Shown: piece by piece, positions 32,360-43,046 of the stretch | How the letters are laid out: every line of letters begins with the position of its first letter | Position numbering within the stretch: the stretch's first letter is position 1 | Assembly: GCF_027921745.1 (NCBI RefSeq) | Contig: NC_079239.1 | Location: 895,501 to 959,500, forward strand | DNA length: 64,000 bases | Direction of reading: 5' to 3' | DNA from: Schizosaccharomyces osmophilus | Taxonomy: Eukaryota; Ascomycota; Schizosaccharomycetes; Schizosaccharomycetales; Schizosaccharomycetaceae | Position numbers and translations under genes: made by a program | Notes under the pieces: model-generated | The model's database searches: none | The model's input: the letters and a program-made list of their open reading frames with translations, nothing else | Told to the model about the DNA's origin: nothing

Positions 32360-32708
32360 ACATTTGAAGGTGTTTGTCATTCATCATGTATATAATCCGA
32401 CTTCATGCAGACTCATATCCTACAGATGGGAGCGAGTGCTTCCTTACGTGTGATCTTGAGGAGGATTGATACGTTTGACTTGCTCACTTTTGCTACCCGT
32501 TTACCTTTTTCATCATTTTACTCCTTTTTCCTTCGTGTATTATTTCTTAATTTCTTGCTCATTACATTTCGTTAATGTGTTTAGTAAGGTGCTGTGTCTT
32601 GCAAAACTAAATTGGTTAACGAGGTTGTAGCATATCGCAATTCCAGTACTTTCCTGCTTCCTTTCTCTCCGCTAGAATTTGCTTCTTTTACCAAAATTTG
32701 CAAAAGAA
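32360..32708. other. Intergenic, tpt1 to pno1
   Basis: T-rich spacer between tandem genes. No feature is recognised. Confidence 0.55.
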
Positions 32709-33485
32709 ATGCTGGCACCTACGGCGGCCGTAAACGGCATTCCTCCAAAAGGAAATGGTATGGAACAGTATTTGAATGGAAGTAGGGAGCTGACAATGCC
32801 AATAGAAGACGATGTGATGATTGATACAACCGGCAACACAAATGAAGTTACTGAAACAAGAGGCGACAGCACAATGGACATTGAAGGTGCTCCTAAATTC
32901 GCACCTGTACAGCCAAAAACAGAAAAAAAGCGTAGCTTGAAGCCTCAAACGAGGAAGGTTCCTATTCCTCCTCACAGAATGACTCCTCTTCGAAATGTAT
33001 GGCCCAAGCTTTATCCACCTTTGGTTGAGCATTTATTCCTTCAAGTTCGTATGAACGTTAAAGCTAGAGCAGTGGAATTACGCGAAAGCAAGGCTACGAA
33101 TGATCCTGGCGCCTTGCAAAAGGGAATGGATTTTGTGCAAGCATTTGCCCTCGGTTTTGACGTTGACGATGCAATCGCTCTCTTGCGTCTAGATGATTTA
33201 TATATTGACACCTTTGAAATCAAGGATGTGAAAACTTTGCAGGGTGATCACTTGAGTCGTGCCATTGGTCGTATTGCTGGACAAGCAGGAAAAACCAAGT
33301 TTGCTATCGAAAATGCTTCTCGTACAAGAATTGTGTTGGCAGATAGCAAAATTCACATTTTAGGCGGTTACAGCAATCTTCGTATTGCCAAGGATGCAAT
33401 CGTCTCCTTAATTCTCGGTTCTCCTCCTGGTAAAGTGTATGCTAATCTACGGAGTGCCGCTGCTCGAGCTAAAGAGCGTTTTTAA
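32709..33485 (+). CDS. rbp28: Pno1/Dim2 (Rbp28), KH-domain 40S assembly factor
   Basis: This 258-residue protein is Pno1/Dim2. It binds the 3' end of 18S rRNA in pre-40S particles and recruits the Dim1 dimethylase and Nob1-dependent cleavage. A disordered N-terminus (1-90) is followed by two KH-like folds at about 95-165 and 170-258. Signature segments are DFVQAFALGFDVDDAIALLR, HLSRAIGRIAGQAGKTKFAI and DSKIHILGGYSNLRIAKDAI. The start used is the ATG at 32709; the open frame runs ten codons further upstream without an ATG. Confidence 0.95.
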   Translation: MLAPTAAVNGIPPKGNGMEQYLNGSRELTMPIEDDVMIDTTGNTNEVTETRGDSTMDIEGAPKFAPVQPKTEKKRSLKPQTRKVPIPPHRMTPLRNVWPKLYPPLVEHLFLQVRMNVKARAVELRESKATNDPGALQKGMDFVQAFALGFDVDDAIALLRLDDLYIDTFEIKDVKTLQGDHLSRAIGRIAGQAGKTKFAIENASRTRIVLADSKIHILGGYSNLRIAKDAIVSLILGSPPGKVYANLRSAAARAKERF

Positions 33486-34110
33486 TTGCATGTAAAGATG
33501 ACAAATATGTGGATTTTTAGAAATATAGCAGATATTTTACGTGGATTCCCTCTTTTTCTTCACATTCTGATATGGAATTGGGAAATTAAAGAACTGAAAT
33601 CACAAATTACGAGCTTTGGATAAAAGTCTTTATTTTCATTTCTCTAAAATGTTTTTATTCTATTTTGGACAGGGTTGATTCTATTATTTAGTTTTGGGTT
33701 TATTAATGTTAAAACGGAATATTCCATATACTTAATGGATTGTTTTGAATAATCAATTATCAATAATTCTTATAGCAAGTCTCATACTGTAAGCTTTTCT
33801 CTCTTTTTGTAATTTCTATCAAAATTGTAAATAGATTCTTGTGTTCTTTGCTTAGTTTTTTGGTTTTCCTTTCCATCACTCTACTCACCTTTCTACCACA
33901 TATAGCAACTTGCTCAAGTTTGGAAACCAGCTGGTGCTGCTGCTGTCTTGAGACAAGCAAGTCTGTGTAAACTTTTTCCTTCTTTCTTTGCTAAACATAC
34001 TTTTATTATCTTTTTTTTTTTATGAATTTTGATGGGAACACATCTTGTTAAAAAAGGACTTTATTTTTGTTACATCTACTAGTTGTTTGAATAATCGTGT
34101 CGCATAAAAC
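33486..34110. other. Intergenic, pno1 to small coiled-coil gene
   Basis: About 625 bp, AT-rich, with a T run near 34010-34020. No coding or RNA feature is supported. Confidence 0.5.
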
Positions 34111-34756
34111 ATGAGTGATCTGAATCGAGATGAACAGCTTGCATTTTTAGAATGTATGGGAAAATTGCAAAAAGAACTGGATTCAAGTTTCCAGCGGTAT
34201 GAAAGATTATCGCAAACGACCAAAGAACTCCAGGTATGTTTGCTTGCTTTATTTATCTTGGTTTTATGTAAATCAGTCATTATCTAACAATACGTAAGGA
34301 ACAATTGAATCAAGCTAAATCAAAAACTCAACACTCCATTCGTGTTTCATCGATTGGGACATCCCATTCTAATGAAACGTTGCTCCCTAATATGGAGCTT
34401 ATAGAGCTACGAGCAGAAAACGCAACCCTCAAACAAGATGCCCGTAATTTTGAGCAAATATCCAGTAACTACGCGAAAGGAATGGAAGAAATGGTTGGGT
34501 TCGTCTCTTCTTATACGGTAAGTTTGACCTCTACGTCTCAGAAATGATTCAAAAAAGCAACAACAAATGTTTTTGTACTAACATTTGGAAGGAGAAAATG
34601 AACATGAAAGTGAAGATAGTGCACGATGAATACTTGAAAATGTACGATGCTTTGGCTGCAGAGCGTATGTCCTTCTCAAAGAAGAACTATAAGGATGTAC
34701 AGGCGTTGGATAAAGTCAAAGGATGGTTACTTCAAGCATTAGAAGAAAATCCTTAA
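34111..34756 (+). CDS. Small coiled-coil protein, two introns (unknown function)
   Basis: Three exons, 34111-34233, 34299-34517 and 34592-34756, join in phase 0 to give 168 residues beginning [12 protein letters not shown] and ending QALEENP. Donors are GTATGT and GTAAGT, and both introns have a CTAAC branch point 10-12 nt from the acceptor. Both acceptors read AAG rather than the usual YAG. The protein is mostly helical with heptad-like spacing ([20 protein letters not shown]), suggesting an elongated subunit of a complex. I do not recognise a domain. Position fits an S. pombe gene between rbp28 and the DUF1640 gene, probably SPAC2C4.10c. The other reading, three unrelated fragments, is unlikely because each splice keeps the frame and avoids stops. 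Confidence 0.8.
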
Positions 34757-35075
34757 CCATCACAAGAAATGCTGAGAAGCAAAGCTAAAAAGGCTCTTAA
34801 CGAACAAACTATCAAGCAAACAAGACTGGCTCCTTCACTACGTATTCTAAATATCTCCCTTTTTTATTATTCATGAGATTTATGGCATTATATGGATAAT
34901 TTTCGAAATGCATTCATTACTATTCATAAAAAATCAATGTATACTGAAAGCTGCATGTGAAAACCAACGCAGTGCAAATTATTAGGGGGAAGTTAAATCT
35001 ACAGCATTAAATGATTAAACGAGCATATGCGAGAAGTAAAGCACCCGATCTAGAAATGGTTAATGTACTTAATTT
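34757..35075. other. Convergent intergenic
   Basis: The 3' flanks of the coiled-coil and DUF1640 genes. Nothing specific is seen. Confidence 0.5.
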
Positions 35076-35786
35076 TCAAAAAATCTTCAGACTAGGAATG
35101 AAGATCAGCTTTTCATACCCTGTAACAATTCCCAACAACCATTGAAGAGTCTGTGTTTTATACGTGGCTAACTGGGTTCGAAAATTTGACATTTCCGTAT
35201 CTATTTCCGCAGACAATTCTCGAAGTTTAAGCTCCTGCAAAGAAGCTTCATCATAGTGATTTAAACGCTCAATGCTCAATTGCAACCTAGCTTCTGCTGT
35301 CGAATTGTTAAGCTGGTCACGGAAGGATGTTCTCAAACGTTCAATGTCTGAAAATAATTGTCCCGCTTGGGCATGCAAAGCGGCCATTTCCTGACGTTCA
35401 ATACTTTGTAACTCACTGCGCAAATGAGCAAAATCGACCTTTTGTTGATACATGACCCGGTCTTGTTGTTCTTTCGTCACCAAATATCCACTCATCTTTT
35501 TATGGCTAAGGACAGTTAGAATCTTGCCTTTTCGCCCTCATTTTACTTACGAATCTGCGTAAATTTTAGAAATGGTCTTCGTAAATATTTCTGCATTTTT
35601 CTTCTGGATGCCGACCTCCTGTAAGCCACGAATAAAACCTAATGTATTGAATCCATGATACAATCTTCGCGGTATAAATAAAGGAGTATTCGACTTTATA
35701 AATGAAGGACTGAATAAGCAAGGATTTGAAAAATTAGGAACAGGTGAAATTTTTGAACAAATTGGATATCTTGAAAGGATGCGCAT
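35076..35786 (-). CDS. DUF1640 mitochondrial protein (Fmp32/CCDC90-like), one intron
   Basis: Exon 1 (35551-35786) and exon 2 (35076-35505) flank a 45-bp intron with donor GTAAGT, branch TTCTAAC and acceptor TTAG. The joined protein has 221 residues. The N-terminus is basic and Ser/Pro-rich with few acids, as in a mitochondrial targeting sequence. FNTLGFIRGLQEVGIQKKNAE at about residues 45-65 is the conserved DUF1640 start, followed by a coiled coil (about 85-195). A hydrophobic segment near the end (LQWLLGIVTGYEKLIFI) is probably an inner-membrane anchor. Relatives include MCUR1/CCDC90B and budding yeast Fmp32, an assembly factor linked to cytochrome oxidase. The intron splits a Ser codon. 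Confidence 0.88.
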
Positions 35787-35911
35787 TAGAAGTGAATTGG
35801 CAGAGTCTAGGGAGGTTTGGTCGCATTGGAAAAAAGGAAAGAAAAGCTATTCTCATAAAGAGAGATCAGCAAACATGTTTAAAAGATAATAAAGGATAGA
35901 AGAAGAATTGA

Positions 35912-36610
35912 TTAAATTTCAATGGGCATATCTCGAAACATGGAGGCGTCGAAAGCAGCAACCATGAGTTGCAAAGCATCAGACGTATACTTGGAATCAT
36001 TTCCTGCGTTGTGAAGACAGAATGGAGGTATATTTAACATTTTTAACATATTTCGAAGACCTACATACATTTCGGAAAGGTTCAAACCGAGCTTGGATGC
36101 TTCAAAATAGGAAAATATGTTCTGCGTATCCAACGTTATGACTTTAGAAGGGATAGTAACGCCCAAAAGTTGCAAATATCTTAGTTCATTAGGAATTCCA
36201 TGGGCGACTAGAATTATACTCGGAATCTGAAGTATTTCGTTTAGTTTTTCCCGGAGTACTGCCTTTGTCAGAAAAAGGGACTGTCCAAACCGAAAGTTGT
36301 CTACTTCATCAGGAACATACTTTCCATTTCGAAGATGTGAATGATTCGTAAGACGATAGTGGAACGATTGCCATTGATCGCTTACTCTAGTCGTGATCCC
36401 AGCTTCCGTTATGATTCTATGATCCCGTTCGTATGCTTCGAAATCCACCACCATGAAATTCCACCTTTTGTCTGCAATTGTTTCAAAAGCTAACTTTGCC
36501 TCTCTTTTCATTTTCAGTTCATATGCATGTTTTCTTTCTCTCTCCTTTAATGGTCTGTCTGCTCCAAGCGTTCCTTTTCCTTGTCCCTTCGCCATGTGTA
36601 TGATGTCCAT
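35912..36610 (-). CDS. DEDDh-type exonuclease-like protein (Gfd2/YDR514C/QIP-like)
   Basis: This 232-residue protein has an RNase H-like exonuclease fold of the fungal Gfd2/YDR514C/QIP group. Motif I VVDFEAYERD gives the D-x-E pair (about residue 55). Motif II reads LVAHGIPNELRYLQLLG, with NEL where NDL is more usual, so one metal ligand may be Glu instead of Asp. Motif III HNAGNDSKYTSDAL supplies the His and Asp. Between them is LDTQNIF, typical of the group. Substrates are unknown. The first ATG (36610) is taken; the Met six residues on (MAKGQGKG) is equally possible. It is divergent from dis32 across 1.1 kb. Confidence 0.82.
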   Translation of the reverse strand: MDIIHMAKGQGKGTLGADRPLKERERKHAYELKMKREAKLAFETIADKRWNFMVVDFEAYERDHRIITEAGITTRVSDQWQSFHYRLTNHSHLRNGKYVPDEVDNFRFGQSLFLTKAVLREKLNEILQIPSIILVAHGIPNELRYLQLLGVTIPSKVITLDTQNIFSYFEASKLGLNLSEMYVGLRNMLKMLNIPPFCLHNAGNDSKYTSDALQLMVAAFDASMFRDMPIEI

Positions 36611-37752
36611 TAGTTGATCCTATGGATTAAAGAAACTGATGTACTTGTCGATTTCTATACTCAAGAAGCTTCTGTTATCATTAAAGGACTAAAAAATGAA
36701 TAAATATTTGGAAGGTAACGGTGTCTTCGTATAATTTTGTGACCTAAATGGTACTTGAAGGCCATAAACAAATGAAAACAAGGAAAGGATAAAACTTCGT
36801 TTTCAATTGAGAACTTAAAAGAAGACTGAATCCTAAAAATATTTTGTTAGTTGGTTTGCTAGCTTGGCTATGTCTTCTATATCAGCAGGGTCAATTGCTA
36901 TGAAACAGTCAGTTCAGTTAAAGAACAATTTTGCAAATTTGAACATATTCTTTTTTGGAAAAATGGATATTTGGAGGGTACGCATAGCGATCACGGTGTA
37001 CTGAAACATACATGTCGTTCCTGAACAACGAATTTGAACTGAAACATACCAAATAAAAGAAAATTAATGTTTCATTACTAAGTCACCACGTTTGTGCACC
37101 TTCACACACATCCGTATTTCGTGTTTATGCTTCTTCAATTTCAGAATTCCATTAGAGAGGACATTTTGAGAGTAAAATGAGAGAATCAATTTATTTTCAT
37201 TTTTGGACACCTTAATTTTTTAAAGAAGCATCTTATAAAAGATAAAGTAAGCAATTTGAACTCGAAATCGCTTTATGTTTATTAAGACACCTCAATATAA
37301 AGTTGAGGAAGATCAAACAATAGTTTAAAAAACTCGAATTAAGAGTCGAATTAAGAGAAAACGAAGCAAGGAAATGAGTTTACTGATACTTGAATTCATT
37401 TGTTTAATCTTTGCATCGAGAACTTAGAATACTCGAGGCTTTTTACTTGGTGTTCCGCAAGGACTATCGAGGCCATGGAGAGAATGAATTAGAATAAATT
37501 AATTGTAAATTCAGGAACATTCCCTACACATAGACCTAGTCGGTAACTCCTTGCAAAGACAATTCTCTTGAGATCACGGAGCTGACATTGTGATATTTAA
37601 TTTGCTATTATAGCTAGTTTCTTAAATATAAAGGAAAAGAGCTACATTCTGTAATTACGGTAAAAAAAACGTTCACGCGTAATAAATGTGAAAGCAGGTT
37701 CAACAAATTCCTCTACTTATCCTTTCGCCAAGTACATTCAACACCAAACACA
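36611..37752. other. Long divergent intergenic with possible hidden spliced gene
   Basis: 1.14 kb between the exonuclease-like gene and dis32. On the minus strand around 36834-37045 there are two adjacent exon-like segments. One is an open frame with DMYVSVHRDRYAYPPN. The other is a short terminal piece, IDPADIEDIAKLANQLTKYF then stop, preceded by a good CTGAC branch and CATAG acceptor. I cannot complete a gene model. An ACGCGT hexamer is at 37675-37680, upstream of dis32. Confidence 0.4.
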
Positions 37753-40623
37753 ATGCGAAAATTAACTAATTCCAAAGAGAAAGAGGATAAAAAACATTTA
37801 AAATCAAAAAGCAATACAAACAAACAGACACAACATAAAAAACCGGCGAAGATGAAAGAAGAATTGACATCGACAGAAAAAGAACAAACGTCAGACAAGC
37901 CCACGATGGGTTTAGGTGCTGGTTTGCTGGAAAAGGTTAAGGATATAGTCTATAAATCGGATCCATCTGACTTTAAAAAGCCAAATAATAAGAAAAAACC
38001 CGCATCCAACAAGCAATCAGAGAAGCCTTTTGGTAAAAAGCCTGATTCGAAAGAGAAAATATCATCATCTTCCAAGACTCCTCCTTCTAATGAAAATAAA
38101 GGAGACATACAAAAAAAACCCAACGAAAAAGAATATAAAACTGCAAGATCTAAAAAGCAGAAGGAGAAGACACCAAAACCAAAAACACCATCTGCAACGA
38201 CGGATGAAAATGCTTTAACGAAACCTAAAAGTTCGAAGGAAAAGCGGTCAAAGAAGAACAAGGATGATAAAGAGGCTGTTTCTGAGGAAAATGAAAGCAA
38301 AGAGTCTCAACGGCCAGCTTCCACAAAAAAAAACGACAAGAGCGCGAGACGAAAGCAGGTTTACGAAAAGTACTACACTCGTCAAGAAGTAATTGAAGGC
38401 TTAAATTCAGGAAAGTTATTCAAAGGAGTTCTACGTATTCTTGACAACCATCGAAGTGCGTTTGTTTGTATGGAAGATCGGTCCGATTTCTACATTGATG
38501 GCCCTATTGCTCGGAATCGTGCTCTGCACAACGATGTAGTTGTCGTTGAACCAATTCAAGGTAAGAAGGAAAATAGCAATAGTGATGAACACAACATGAG
38601 CTCTAATGAGGATCAGCCTATGGCGAACGAAGACGGAGACCTATCCGAAACTGAACAGCAGCTTGAATCGTTGGAATTAAATGAAGAACCTGCACCGAAG
38701 GTTGACAATCCAAAGTCTTGCGCAAAGGTTGTCTCTATTGAAAAACGAAATTTAGTAAACACGATCATTGGTATTATTCGTCCTCCTGGATGGTCAATAT
38801 CAAACCACGAAAATGTTTCCACCAAGAGTGATTTTGCAGTCTTCATACCGAAAGACAAGCGTATGCCATTTATTACTATACACAAGAATGATTTGGGTGA
38901 TCTGAAGGTTCACGATTGGATCGAAAACATTCTAAACCATAAGTCAACGTTATTCGCTGCTAGGATTTTGAGATGGTCCACTTATTCACGATATCCGATG
39001 GGAGTTTTGAAAGAAGAACTAGGTTCTGTAACGAATGTAGAAGATTATACAAACGCATTACTCTTAGAAAATGGGATTTCCAGTGAGCCTTTTAGCCGTG
39101 AAGTACTAGAATGTTTGCCAGCTGAGGATTGGAGAATCACAGAGGAAGAATTAGCGAAGCGACGAGATTTTCGAAATGACATCGTCATAACTATAGATCC
39201 TGATACAGCTAAAGATCTGGATGATGCTGTTTCCTGTAAATATTTGGGTAATGGGACTTATGAACTTGGTGTCCATATTGCTGATGTGGGTCATTTTATG
39301 AAGCCAGATACTCCTCTTGATACGGAGGCTGCTTCTCGAGCCACGACCTTCTATCTTGTGCAAAAGGCAATCCCCATGTTACCCTCATTACTATGTGAGC
39401 GTTTATGTTCGTTGAATCCCCAAGTAGAGCGACTTGCATTTAGTGTTACTTGGAAGATGAATAAGGACGGTAAAGAGGTCGGTGAACGCTGGTTTGGTAA
39501 AAGTGTCATTAAGACGTGTTCCCGGCTTGCTTATGGCGAGGCACAAAACATCATAGAGGGAAAGTCTTGGGCCGAAGGTGTTGGCAAACCTATAGGAGGA
39601 AACCATTCTGCGAAAGATGTGGAGGAAATTATAATGGTGCTTTGCGAAATCTCAAGAAAGTTGCGGGCACAAAGATTCGCAAAAGGAGCTGTGGAAATTA
39701 ATTCTACAGAACTAAAATTTCAGTTGAATGAATATGGATTGCCAGACATGTGTGAAGTATATGAGCAAAAAGAAGCGAATCACTTGATTGAAGAGTTCAT
39801 GTTACTCGCGAATCGGTCAGTTGCAGAAAAGATAAGTAATTCATTTCCTGCGAACGCTTTGTTACGTCGACACGCAAGTCCTAAAGAAAAACAAATTAAT
39901 GATTTTTGCAAGTTTATGGAAGGATTGAAGTTTAACTTTGATGCTTCCTCTTCCTCTTCCTTTAATGACTCAATGAATCGATTAAGAAGTTTCTTCAATC
40001 CTGACTTGGTGGAGCTTTTCGAGAATATGGCTGTACGTTCTCTTAATCGTGCTGAATACTTTTGTACGGGTGATTTTCCTGAGCGCAGTGATTGGCATCA
40101 TTACGCACTTTCTTTTAACCATTATACACACTTCACTTCACCCATCCGAAGATATCCGGATGTGATTGTCCATCGTTTGTTAGAAAACGCATTAAAGCAA
40201 AAGTCACCTAATTTGTCCAAGAAGGTGTGTTCAAAGCATGCGGAGCATAGCAACGAACAACGCGATAAAGCAAACACTGTTCAAGAGGATAGTCAGCAAC
40301 TGTTCTTATCTGTATTCATTTCGGAGTATTGTAAAAAACATGGTGTATCTTCCATGCCTGTTACGGCTTTTGCGACAAGAATTCAAGATCGTTCAATTGA
40401 CGTTTATGTCTCTCAATACGGAATTTCTAATCGAGTAGAACTACAAAACGGAAACAATATAAAGAGCTATAGGATATTACCGGATGACACAGCTGTAATC
40501 ATTAAGAAGCAAGACGACTCGGAGACAAAGATTTCTTTGACAGATAAGTTTCAGGTGTACATGTATTCTGATTACAGTCGTACCTTTTTTTCAGTCCGCT
40601 GTTCGTTATTTCCGAAAACGTAA
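37753..40623 (+). CDS. dis32: Dis3-like 3'-5' exonuclease Dis32 (Dis3L2)
   Basis: This 956-residue RNase II/RNB protein lacks the N-terminal PIN domain of exosomal Dis3, marking it as Dis3L2-type. The family degrades cytoplasmic, preferentially uridylated RNA without the exosome. Residues 1-205 are Lys-rich and disordered. Cold-shock domains cover about 210-470. The RNB domain follows, with intact catalytic motif ITIDPDTAKDLDDAVSCKY at about residue 480 and a conserved HFTSPIRRYPDVIVHRLL block. An S1-like C-terminus ends at residue 956. All metal-binding Asp residues are present, so the enzyme should be active, unlike budding yeast Ssd1. The start is the only ATG near the 5' end of the frame (MRKLTNSKEKED). 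Confidence 0.95.
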   Translation: MRKLTNSKEKEDKKHLKSKSNTNKQTQHKKPAKMKEELTSTEKEQTSDKPTMGLGAGLLEKVKDIVYKSDPSDFKKPNNKKKPASNKQSEKPFGKKPDSKEKISSSSKTPPSNENKGDIQKKPNEKEYKTARSKKQKEKTPKPKTPSATTDENALTKPKSSKEKRSKKNKDDKEAVSEENESKESQRPASTKKNDKSARRKQVYEKYYTRQEVIEGLNSGKLFKGVLRILDNHRSAFVCMEDRSDFYIDGPIARNRALHNDVVVVEPIQGKKENSNSDEHNMSSNEDQPMANEDGDLSETEQQLESLELNEEPAPKVDNPKSCAKVVSIEKRNLVNTIIGIIRPPGWSISNHENVSTKSDFAVFIPKDKRMPFITIHKNDLGDLKVHDWIENILNHKSTLFAARILRWSTYSRYPMGVLKEELGSVTNVEDYTNALLLENGISSEPFSREVLECLPAEDWRITEEELAKRRDFRNDIVITIDPDTAKDLDDAVSCKYLGNGTYELGVHIADVGHFMKPDTPLDTEAASRATTFYLVQKAIPMLPSLLCERLCSLNPQVERLAFSVTWKMNKDGKEVGERWFGKSVIKTCSRLAYGEAQNIIEGKSWAEGVGKPIGGNHSAKDVEEIIMVLCEISRKLRAQRFAKGAVEINSTELKFQLNEYGLPDMCEVYEQKEANHLIEEFMLLANRSVAEKISNSFPANALLRRHASPKEKQINDFCKFMEGLKFNFDASSSSSFNDSMNRLRSFFNPDLVELFENMAVRSLNRAEYFCTGDFPERSDWHHYALSFNHYTHFTSPIRRYPDVIVHRLLENALKQKSPNLSKKVCSKHAEHSNEQRDKANTVQEDSQQLFLSVFISEYCKKHGVSSMPVTAFATRIQDRSIDVYVSQYGISNRVELQNGNNIKSYRILPDDTAVIIKKQDDSETKISLTDKFQVYMYSDYSRTFFSVRCSLFPKT

Positions 40624-41020
40624 TGTTTTATTTGGATACAAAGACAAGTTGAGCAAGTGCTAATGGGCAAGTATGACAATGATTTTTGTTTATTCATTCT
40701 TTTTCAGCTTCAACTTAATGAATTTATTGTTAAAAGTACAAAATGTGCTGTCTATGTTTGACGATGAAAGCGACGTTTGACGATTTCCGTTGCATGTGTT
40801 ATGTCCAGTCATTTATGCATTTGGCTCAATAAAGAATCAAATGGAAATACCTTTTTTTTCCTTTAGTTTATGAATACTTTTTTTAAGACAGAAAAAATTA
40901 TTTCAATATGAATGAATACCTAATTTTATTTTAGTTGGAAGTAACAGTTTAGCCGTTACCTATTATAAGCTGGTTCATCTTTAAGACATGGTCTTTTCTC
41001 TGAAGTGTAGAAACGAGGAC
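40624..41020. other. Intergenic, dis32 to rcm1-like
   Basis: T-rich 3' flank of dis32 and promoter of the methyltransferase. An in-frame ATG at 40988 would extend the next protein by 11 residues. Confidence 0.5.
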
Positions 41021-42548
41021 ATGGATTTTTATATTCATGCTGCTACGATTCTTGATGATTTAAGTCAGAGAAAAGGTTCTATTAAGCAACTCGTATTTAA
41101 TTCAAAGAAGCATGATCCTAAACGGACGTACGCGCTGGTCTGCGAGACTTTAAAATGTAAATAAAAGCAAATGAAGTTTTAGCAGGTGTCTAACAAAAAA
41201 AACAGATAAACATGTTTTGGACGAAGTTATACAATGTGCAAAGCTACCGGATTTAGAGAAAAAGGTAAACAAAACGAGCTGAGCTGTTTGGATGCTTACC
41301 AGGAAAACGATATAGATAAAAAAAAACCTTGTAAGGGTTTTGGTACATGATTTATTGATGTCAAAGCGTGGAATAAGTGCATCGACGGGCTCGATAAAAG
41401 AAGCGATTTTGCAACACAAGACTCGGTTGAATGCAGAGTTTGTAAAGCTGAAAATCCGCAACAAAGTAAAGTCGCACGAAGAGTTAGCATTGAAGAACCC
41501 AGTTACTATCCCTCGTTGGGTTCGGATAAATACAGTTAAAGCGACGAAAGAAGAAGTACTTAAGCAATTGGCACTGACCCAGGTGTCTTCTCTAAAAGAA
41601 GTGGGACCAGGAAAATATTACATGGATGAAATTATAGATAACTTAATTGCACTTGACAGTGAAATTTCCTTGACCAACGAAAGTTGCTACCAGGATGGAA
41701 AGATTATTATTCAAGACAAAGCTTCGTGTATCCCTGCAGCGATTTTGGGGAATCAGCGACAAACAAAAGTAGGAGACATCATTGACGGATGTGCGGCTCC
41801 TGGTAACAAGACAACTCATTTGGCAGCTTTGTTTCCCACTGCAAAAATATTTGCTTTTGAGCGGGACGGTCAGCGAGTGCAAACACTTCAGAAAATGGTA
41901 AACATATCCGGGGTGCAGAATGTTGAAATTATACATGGAGATTTTACTCGGAGTGATCCAATGGACTCTAAATTTGCAAATGTCACGCATATTTTGCTAG
42001 ACCCATCCTGTTCCGGGTCGGGAATTGTTAGTCGTCAGGACTTTTTGCTTGAAGAGTCCGAACAAGACGTAGTGGAAGATGTAAGCCGGTTGGAAAACCT
42101 GTGTAGTTTTCAATCTACCATTTTGAAGCATGCATTGCAGTTCCCCGAATCCCGTTACGTTACATATTCTACATGCTCTGTACACCGGCTTGAAAACGAG
42201 CAAGTCGTTTGCGATGTTTTGTCGCAAAATCCACAATGGAAATGCAACACCTTGGAAAATACATTCCCCCAATGGGAAGATCGTGGCATTCCAGAATACT
42301 GCACAGACCCCACGATGGCAAAGTCAATGATTCGTTGTGTTCCTGGGAAATTTGGAACGATTGGATTTTTTGTTTGCAACTTGTATCACCCGGGACGTGC
42401 AGGAAATTTGTCGGAGAAAGACATTTCGAATGCAGTAGACAACAATGCCAAACGGAAAAGAAAGAATAAAAAGAAGAAAAGCACCAAGAGAAAAAAGGAA
42501 AAGAAGCTGGAAGTAGCTGAGAGTTCTACCACAGATGCTACTGTCTAA
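41021..42548 (+). CDS. NSUN5/Rcm1-type 25S rRNA m5C methyltransferase, two introns
   Basis: Exons 41021-41156, 41206-41264 and 41316-42548 give 475 residues. Intron 1 has donor GTAAAT, branch CTAAC and acceptor CAG. Intron 2 (51 bp) has donor GTAAAC and acceptor TAG. The 5' exons encode MDFYIHAATILDDLSQRKGS and HVLDEVIQCAKLPDLEKK, as at the start of NSUN5/Rcm1. The SAM-binding motif DIIDGCAAPGNKTTHLAAL, the catalytic-loop motif LLDPSCSGSGI and the second cysteine in YSTCSVHRLENEQVV identify a Nop2/Sun m5C methyltransferase. Rcm1 methylates one cytosine of 25S rRNA. The Lys-rich tail KKKKSTKRKKEKK is likely nucleolar targeting. An ATG at 40988, 11 codons upstream, is in frame and possible. Confidence 0.92.
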
Positions 42549-43046
42549 AAGCCAAATTTGTTAGTCTCAGATGCTAGCTAGCAAGAAACAATGTTATCTA
42601 GGGGCTCAATTTATGAAAACGAAAGTTTCAAGTGTATGGGAAAGAATGTTTGGTGTCCGATATAGAAATATGTAACCATATAGTTAACACAAGAGTTCCT
42701 CCCCTTTCGTCTTCTCTACTATTATCGTAAGTCAATTTGTTTTAGGATGGAACAGCGAAACCAGTTTTGTTAATGAGTAAAATTTGAACATCTGGTTTTC
42801 TTCTTTTTGTAAAACTAATGTGAGTAAGCACTGCACTCCACCTATGGATTGCACTACCAAATGTTGCTACAAATTTCGCATGTCTTTGCTATATCTTACA
42901 TGCTCCATATAGTCATTCATTCACGGATGGCCATCATACTCAAGACTAATTTTACGTTACATAGGACCAAAATCAAAATCTAGACATAAATGTAGATATA
43001 AAGAAGATTTGAATAGAAAATAAAAAAAAAAACATAATAATAAAAA
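42549..43046. other. Intergenic, rcm1-like / SRP RNA
   Basis: The 3' flank of the methyltransferase gene. The right end contains the A-rich (T-rich on the minus strand) Pol III termination region of the SRP RNA gene. Confidence 0.55.
43023..43032 (-). terminator. Pol III oligo-T terminator of SRP RNA
   Basis: Ten consecutive T on the minus strand, preceded by a T5 at 43046-43042. Termination at the T5 with the T10 as backup fits RNA polymerase III. Confidence 0.75.
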
